This document shows positions 57,488 through 63,669 of a DNA stretch of 63,669 nt, piece after piece. The stretch's first letter is position 1. Every line of letters begins with the position of its first letter. This DNA comes from Streptomyces atratus. Lineage in GTDB: Bacteria; Actinomycetota; Actinomycetes; Streptomycetales; Streptomycetaceae. The notes below the pieces were generated by a model. It was not told the origin of the DNA. It worked only from the letters and a program-made list of their open reading frames with translations, and searched no databases. Both the position numbers and the translations under genes were made by a program. The stretch is from contig NZ_BMRN01000041.1 of the NCBI RefSeq assembly GCF_014648655.1, positions 1 to 63,669 of the forward strand, read 5' to 3'.

Positions 57488-57686
57488 TTACGCAAACATG
57501 CAGGTCACAAACGGGGGGCCGTGTGAGACCAGTGAAGTGCAGACGTGCCCGTGCCGACTCGGTGCTGACTTCCGTTGCCGTCCATTCCGGACCGTTCGAG
57601 TGCCTCGCGCTGGTTCGGTGCTGACCCCGTGCCGCTCGTCGCCCGGCAGGCGGAGGCCCTTACCTACCGTGACGAGACGATCCCGA

Positions 57687-58088
57687 TCACCCAGTACGGG
57701 ACATAATCGCGCATGCAGCCGAGGCCGACCGCAGCACGGCACCCCACAGAGGCGACTTCATGTATTCGGCGTCCGTCTTTTCATTTCCCTCTCGCCCCAT
57801 CAGGTTATTAATGGCAGATGCCAGCATAACCATTGCCGCAACCTCTTCCTCTGACCTGAGAACGGTCCCAAGTGTCGAGGCGGGATCATCCAAGACCAGA
57901 GTGTCGTCGTAAAGGATATTTAGATTCATGGAGAAATCGTCATAGAAACCTTCCTGCGGGTAAATCCGCTCGACCCAAACTCGACGTTGATATTCTTTGT
58001 CCGCGAGCGCACCAACTGCAGAAATGACATTTCTGCGCATATCTGGAAAACTCACGCTATTCAATTCGGAGAGTTCCACGTCTTCCAT
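57687..58088 (-). CDS. predicted immunity protein to the Rhs toxin
   Basis: This 133-aa soluble protein is encoded directly behind the Rhs toxin tip and overlaps it by 28 bases. VSFPDMRRNVISAVGALADK, RRVWVERIYPQEGFYDDFSM and NILYDDTLVLDD resemble a streptomycete family (SCO4402-like) associated with such toxins. The start is taken at ATG 58088 (MEDVELSEL); a TTG at 58097 is also in frame. Base composition is clearly lower in GC than the neighbours, typical of exchanged toxin-immunity cassettes. It probably binds and neutralises the C-terminal toxin domain; direct evidence is positional. Confidence 0.72.
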   Translation of the reverse strand: MEDVELSELNSVSFPDMRRNVISAVGALADKEYQRRVWVERIYPQEGFYDDFSMNLNILYDDTLVLDDPASTLGTVLRSEEEVAAMVMLASAINNLMGREGNEKTDAEYMKSPLWGAVLRSASAACAIMSRTG

Positions 58089-61000
58089 TTCACCCAATCC
58101 TTGAGCGGGATGTGAGCCTCGAACGCATTCGACTTTATATCCCCTTCTATGATACCGCCATTTCGTCCGATGATCCTTCCGCCAGAGTTGATGACGACGT
58201 GGTCCACCTGCTGGTATGGCTGGGAATTGTTCGGGTTTCCCTTATCAATGCGGACTCCGTTTCCCTTGCCATCGTTCCAGCGCCAACCGACACCCTTCTT
58301 AGTGGCCTTTCCTCCACCGAAAACTTCAGGAACCTTACTGCTCGCGGACTCAGGAATCCATGATGGCGTCCCGGAATGCACAGGCTTACTGCCCGCCGAC
58401 TCACTGTTGGCTTTTGCCTCATTGAGCGCTTTCCCTAGCCCGTTACTGAACCGCTCTGCTCCTGCTGTTGCGACGTATGCGCCACCTACCATCAAGCCTG
58501 CCCCGAAGGCGGCAGCGGGGGCTCCTGCGAGGCATCCGGCCCCACTGAGGCAGACCATGACACCACCTACAGCATCGACGCCGCCTTGAAGCATGCCTGC
58601 AACCCCGAGTGTGAGTTCGAGGGTTCCCCACCAAATATCTGGTGTGGTGACGATGGCAGTGCCGTAGTTGACGACGGTATCCGTTGCGCCTTTTAGCCAC
58701 CCTTTCCAGCCAACTCCTCTATCGGTGTCACCAGTGCTGCTGGTGTGGCTGGTTCCGTGCGTGCCTCCGCTGCTTCCGCCCGGAGCCGCCCCCGGCACCG
58801 GGCCTCCCTGTCCGGTCGGGTTGCAGCTTGCCGAGTGGTTACCCCCATAGCAGTTGTCACTCCCTGCTATTCCTCCCCCCTGTCCGGTCGGGTTGCAGCT
58901 TGCCGAGTGGCTACCCCCATAGCACGCTAGCCCGGTTGGGTCGCTCATAGTGACGGGGGTGTTGTTCGCGTAGCTGTATCCGTTGAGAGACTGGTTCTGG
59001 CTTAGGGACAGGATGGGGTCCACGCTGATGAACTGGCCGATTCCCGGGTCGTACTCGCGAGCCCCTACGTGCGTGAGCCCAGTTGTGGTGTCGGCAGACT
59101 TGCCGAGGAATCCCTTGTCATCCGGCCAGGCCGTGGGCCCGGCGTCCCGGGTGGAGCCGAAGGGGGAGGTGTAGCGCTTGGTGACGGCCCAGGTGGTGGG
59201 TTCGAGTACAAGGGTGGCTGTTCCGTGGGGGTCTGAGCAGAGGAAGTTGAGTTTGGTACCGGACACTCCTCTGGTGGCGGTGCGAACCGCGATGGTCTTG
59301 CCGGCACCGGTGTAGTAGCGGGTGCCGGACAGGATTTTTGTGGTGCCCTTGGTGGTGAGGCGGACTTCCGTGCCACCGAGGTACAGCACGGTGTCGCCGT
59401 CTCCAGTGGTGCGCCGGATGAGAAGTTCGCCGTCTGCGTCGTACAGGTAGTTGGTTTCCAGCTTTGGCTTGCTGTCGACGGCGGGCTCGCTGGTGGAGAC
59501 GAGTTTGCCTTCGGAGTTCCAGACCAGGGTCTGCTGGGCCTGAGTGCCGGGCCGGCTGGTGGTGTTGCCCGTGTCGTCGTACTCGTAGGTGCTGGTCTTG
59601 GGGCCGGTCGTCTTGGTCAGTGGGTGGGGCTGGCCGGTGGTGGTTCCGTACTTGTACGACGTTGTCGTGTCACCCGAGGAGGTGTGTTGCTTCTCGCTCT
59701 CGCGCTGGCCGGATGTGTAGTAGGTGTAGCTGGTCCAGTATGGAGCCGCACCGTCGAGGTTGGCGGTGGTGCGCCCGCTCTTGGCGCAGTCTGCGGTCTT
59801 GGGGGTCCAGGCTTCGGTCAGGCGGCGGTTGCCGTCGTATTCGAAGCATTGGTAGTCGGCCTTCGCGGTGCCGCCCTGGGTGCTGGCGTCGAAGATGGAG
59901 GTGACGTTTCCGGCGTCGTCCTGGGTGTATTTCAGTTCCTGGGGCATGTAGCCGTGGACGTCGTCGGTGACGTAGGAACGGGTCAATCGGCGGGTGCCGT
60001 CCTCGTAGTCGTAGTTGAGGTAGGCCTTCTTCGCCGAACTGGTGGAGTCGGTGCCCAGCGCGAGCTGGCGCAGGTCTCCCTGGGGGGAGTAGGCGGCTGT
60101 CTGGAGGTAGGCGGTGGTGCCCTGGACGGCGGTCTGCTGGCCGAGGGCGTTGTACTTGTTGGATATGGTCTCGGCGGAGAGGCCTGCGACGGCGGGCTGG
60201 GATGCCTGCTTGACGGTTCCGTCGATGTTGTAGCCGGTGGTGAACGACAGCGTCTTGGGAACCCCCGCCGTGACCAGCGGGTCGGTGTCGGGCAGGATCA
60301 GCTGGCTGCCGGTGACCTGGTAAAGGTTGTCGTAGGCAGTGACCTTGGTCGTGTACGCCTTGCCGGTCAGGCCGCCCTCGTAACGGGTGGCCGTGTCCTG
60401 CTGTCCCTTGGCCAAGTCGTCGAAGGCCCAGGAGGCGAGCTGGGTGGCATCGGACTTGGTCCCGTCCCACAGGCCGGTCTGGCGGCCGAGGTTGTCGTAC
60501 TCGGAGATCAGGGTCTTACCGCGGGAGTCGCTGGTGCTGGTGACCTGGTCGAGCGCGTTGTAGTGGGTGTGCGAAGTGCCCTTGTCCGGGTCGGTGGCGC
60601 TGTCCTGGCGTCCGAAAAGGTCGTACGTGTAGGACCACTTGGTCTGGTCGGGCCCGGTGATGATCTTCTGTTGACCGGCCGGGGTGTACTCGTAGCCCGT
60701 GGTGGTGTAGTCGCTGCCGGTCGCCTGTGGTCCTGCGTACTCGCGGCGCTCTGTCGTCTGCCCCAGTGCGTTGGTGGTGATCATCGTGGCCTGGCCCCCT
60801 GCTGGGGCGCTGTTGGACACGGTGTCACCGGTGTAGTCGGTCTTGGTCTTGAAGCGTTCGACACCCCGAACCTTGGTCACCGACAAGGTGGCACGCCCGG
60901 CGCCGTCGTAGGTGGTGTCGCTTTCCATGGGCGCCTGGCCGCCCTCGGTTCCAACCAGTTTCCCGGACGGGACTGTCTTGTCCGCCCAGATGTCCGCCAG

Positions 61001-63563
61001 GCTGGTGACCGAGAGGCCTCGCTCGTCGTACAGGGTCTCGGCGACGATGGTCCCGCCGTTGGGCGAGGGGGTCTGCGTCTGCCGGGGCCGCAGCAGGGAG
61101 TCGTAGATCTCGTAGGCGGTGTTGTAGCCGGAACCGTCGCCCTTGAGCGAGCCGGTCGAGACCCACGGTGTGTCCGTGGCCGTGATGCTGTAGTTGTAGA
61201 CGTAGTTCGGGGTGGCGTTCAGGACCTTGAGCCGGTTGGGCAGCCACACCTTGGTGACCCGGCCCAGCGAGTCGTACTCGGACTCGGTTGTCTTGCCGTT
61301 GGGGTCGGTGACCTTGGTGACAGCGCCGGTCGCGAAGTTTACCTCTGTGGTCGTGGTGTAGCCCTTGATGTTGGTGCTCGTGCTGGAAGTCAGGGGGCCG
61401 ATCTTGCCGGACGGGATGTATCCCGCGGTTGTGACGAGTGCGTCGTTGGTGTCCTTGACGGTGAGAGGCCGGCCGAGGATGTCGTAGGTCGTGGTGACGA
61501 GCTTCTGGAACACCGGCGCGTCATCGAGGCCGTAGGACTTGGCCCGGCCCGTCCACTGGACTTCACCCTTGGTGGGCTTCTGTGTCGCACTCCAGGTGGT
61601 GGTGTCGTACGCGGTGGCGATGTCGGAGATGACGTCGCCGGGTTTGGTGGAGTCCGGGGGCAGGTCCAGCGCGGAGTCCGCGGTGGAGCAGGGCTTGGTG
61701 ACCGTGCGTGTGCGCGCTGCCAGGGAGTTGATGCCCAGGGTGTCGTTGCGGGCGTACCAGGTGCGGGTGCACTTCTCGTCACCCGTTACGGCGTCGTCGC
61801 CCTTGTCCTCGACGGTTTCGGGCATGCCGTAGTCGTCGAAGGTGGTGACGGTGGAACGGACCCGGTCCTTGGGCGTGCCGCTGCTGGTGATATTGGTGCG
61901 GGTGTGGGTGGCGGCGGTGCGCACGTAGTACGCCTCGGTGTCGGCGTACGACTTGTGCTGTGTTGCTGTTCTCTTCGACCACGGGTCGTTGATGGTGCCG
62001 CCGACCTCGTTGACACCGTTGTAGGTGACCGTTTCGCGGGTGAATCCGGCGTACGGTTCGGAGTCAGTGATCTCTGCGGCCTTGATACCGGTGGCCTTGA
62101 CGCTCTTCCGTTTGTCCGGGTCGAGGGTTTTCCCGTCGTCCTTGAGGACGCGGTCGCCGTTCATACCGCGCATGTAGACGGTGACTGTCTTCGACTGGGT
62201 CTTGCCCGGAACGCCGGTGAGGTGGGTGACCTGACCGAAGCCGCGCCAGATGGACCAGGTGCGTTCCTTCTCCTTGGTCATCGGGTCGTCGTTGTAATGC
62301 CAGGCACCGCCACCGGAGTAGGTGTAAGTGTTCTGTACGGCTTCGGACCCGCCGTGCGGGTCGGTGGTGGACACCGAGGAGACCGGGTACTTCTGGAACC
62401 AGTCCAGGATCGGTGTCTTCTCCCCGTTCGGGGACCAGAACACCGGGTAGCAGCGTCCGGTGTTCTGGTCCGGGCGGGGCAGGGTGTCCCTGGAGGTGCA
62501 GCCGGCGTCCATGTAGGTGACGCTGGTCTGTGCCCCGGCCTCGGACGTGACCGTCTTCAGCCGTGGCTTTTCCAGGGACAGGATGTCGTCGGTGGGTGAG
62601 TCGACACGGTTGGGGTGGGACTCAGGGGTGAAGACGACTGGGTCCAGGGCGAGGTCGGTGCCGCGCTTGCCGGTGTGCTTGATCTCGTCCAGCCATAGTG
62701 ACTGGTCCGTCGAGTCACCCGTGTCGCCAGGATCGATGTAGTGCTGCTTCAGTGTCCAGTTGTCCACGGCGGAGAAGCCGGGGGTGGGCGCCGCGGCATC
62801 CCAGGCATAGGTGGTGATACCGGTCATCCGCTTGCGAGAGAAGAAGGTCGGGCCGACGTTGCCGGTGCACTTGCCACCGTCCTTGCAGACGGCGTCGAAC
62901 GGAACGTCCGGCCAGTTGTCCCGGGTGTCCTCGGTCAGGGAATCACAGCCGGTGCCTGATGCGTCACAGCGTTCGTCGTAGGTGAAGGTGACCTTGTTCG
63001 AGGCGGGCTGGGTGGCGAAAAGGCCGTCGGCTCGCTGCCCGTAGCGGATCTCCTTCAGGTACCCGCCTCGGATGTAGGGGGTACCGGTGTTGTCGTCGCC
63101 AAGCTGGTCGTAGTTGTTGGTCTCAGCCGTGTACCAGTACGACATGGCGTTCTTGTGGGTGTCCTCGACATAGTCGAGGTTCCACCGCCATGCCTGCTTC
63201 TTGGCCCGGCCGGAGAAGCTGGTGCCGTCCGCATAGCCGGGCTCGCCGGAGTCGTCGCCGAATACCGGCACTGTCCATACCGAGTCGGTGCGATCAGAAG
63301 TGCCTGCACCATCCAGCTTGTTGAGACCGAAGACGTACTTCGTACCGTCCCCCGTGGTGACAGTCCAGTACTCGCCCTTGCCATCGACGCCCGCGTCTCC
63401 CTCGTCGCCGTTCTCGGCACCGGTGGAATGCGTGACAGTGGAGGCATCGTCGTTCTTCAGCCGCCACTTGCCTGACGTGTCGTCCTTGACCAGTTCACTG
63501 GACTTGCCGTTGAGGACGAGCGAAGCATTGTCGTACTTCCAGCACAGATCAAACTTGTCTGGC
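58061..63563 (-). CDS. Rhs/YD-repeat polymorphic toxin, 5' end truncated by an IS
   Basis: More than 1800 codons of an Rhs protein remain. Many YD repeats (for example TTEVNFATGAVTKVTDPNGK, YDSLGRVTKVW) lead to the core end with YDPGIGQFISVDP and NGYSYANNTPVTMSDPTGL. A Cys-containing repeat, a hydrophobic segment (TLGVAGMLQGGVDAVGG) and the toxin tip follow. The tip (KKGVGWRWNDGKGNGVRIDK, QVDHVVINSGGRIIGRNGG, NAFEAHIPLKDWVKWKTW) resembles the type-17 polymorphic-toxin domain as I recall it, perhaps a nuclease. The 5' part is missing: homology (PDKFDLCWKYDNASLVLNGK) begins right at an IS3-type end, so signal peptide and original promoter are gone. The first in-frame internal start codon is a GTG at 63271. 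Confidence 0.85.
58806..58924 (-). repeat. tandem 47-bp repeat within the Rhs gene
   Basis: 58806-58852 and 58878-58924 differ by one base. They encode CYGGSHSASCNPTGQGG and CYGGNHSASCNPTGQGG, 24 codons apart, between the Rhs core and the toxin region. The paired Cys in each unit suggests disulfide-linked linkers. Confidence 0.85.
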
Positions 63564-63669
63564 TGACGGGGCTTTCCCCTTGATCGTGGACACCGGTTGT
63601 CATGCGGCGGTGGCCAGCGTAGTTGATCGTTGTTCGTAGGCGATCGGGCTGATCTGGCCGAGGCGGGAG
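63564..63669 (-). mobile_element. IS3-family element, right end (runs off the window)
   Basis: The sequence from 63564 begins TGACGGGGCTTTCCCCTTGA on the plus strand, with the TG terminus usual for IS3-type ends, 36 bases from the transposase stop codon. The junction coincides with the point where Rhs homology stops. The rest of the IS and its other end lie outside, so the target duplication cannot be checked. Confidence 0.65.
63600..63669 (-). CDS. IS3-family transposase OrfB, C-terminal end
   Basis: The last 22 codons of a transposase, SRLGQISPIAYEQRSTTLAT then AA and TGA. S-LG-ISP-AYE is the characteristic end of IS3-family OrfB integrases. The gene continues beyond the window, so start and catalytic DDE residues are not visible. 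Confidence 0.78.
   Translation of the reverse strand, partial: SRLGQISPIAYEQRSTTLATAA

Overview
The window is high-GC actinobacterial DNA, almost certainly a Streptomyces chromosome. This rests on several lineage-specific loci: crr-ptsI of the N-acetylglucosamine PTS, a four-gene conservon (histidine kinase, roadblock, DUF742, small GTPase), the sporulation pair smeA-sffA, rbpA behind a SigR-type promoter, and a GH18 chitinase behind two DasR-type operators. The gene order from smeA to the chitinase agrees with my memory of the S. coelicolor chromosome (SCO1415 to about SCO1429); this was not checked by alignment.

Region 1, about 1-47.5 kb, is conserved core. crr and ptsI (0.4-2.6 kb) encode EIIA and EI. 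They are followed by a hypothetical protein, acetoacetyl-CoA synthetase, a GH31 glycosidase, a Nudix hydrolase, a VanX-type dipeptidase, an Mpo1-like membrane protein and a DUF35/thiolase-like pair. The conservon lies at 12.0-16.4 kb on the minus strand. At 17.4-24.9 kb is a minus-strand operon whose layout resembles MksFEB/JetABC: a 508-aa putative kleisin, a 63-aa Arg-rich ORF, a 310-aa putative KITE/MksE-like protein and a 1605-aa SMC-like ATPase. All junctions but the last overlap by 4 bp, and no JetD nuclease is present nearby. Next come a fused 5-oxoprolinase/hydantoinase, a multiply frameshifted glycosyltransferase, HEAT-repeat and ankyrin proteins, smeA-sffA, a MocR regulator divergent from a YczE-type membrane protein, GDPD, an MFS transporter, rbpA, an FxsA-like protein, polyprenol-phosphate mannose synthase, an amidohydrolase, an Lrp regulator, two hypothetical proteins, an acyl-CoA dehydrogenase and the chitinase.

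Region 2, about 47.5-63.7 kb, looks accessory. It holds a complete P450 electron-transfer cassette (ferredoxin, reductase, P450), an SDR oxidoreductase and a GH15 glucoamylase/trehalase-like enzyme. Remnants of a cation transporter and a thioredoxin-like protein follow, then an ECF41-type sigma factor with its CMD/AhpD-like partner and a matching autoregulatory promoter. After these come a decayed tyrosine integrase whose nucleophile codon is now TAG, and an Rhs/YD-repeat polymorphic toxin with an overlapping immunity gene. The 5' end of the Rhs gene is cut off by an IS3-family element running off the right edge.

The strongest candidates for something under-described are the SMC-kleisin-like operon without a nuclease, including its tiny translationally coupled ORF, and the IS-truncated Rhs toxin/immunity locus next to the dead integrase. 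I saw no rRNA, tRNA or CRISPR array.
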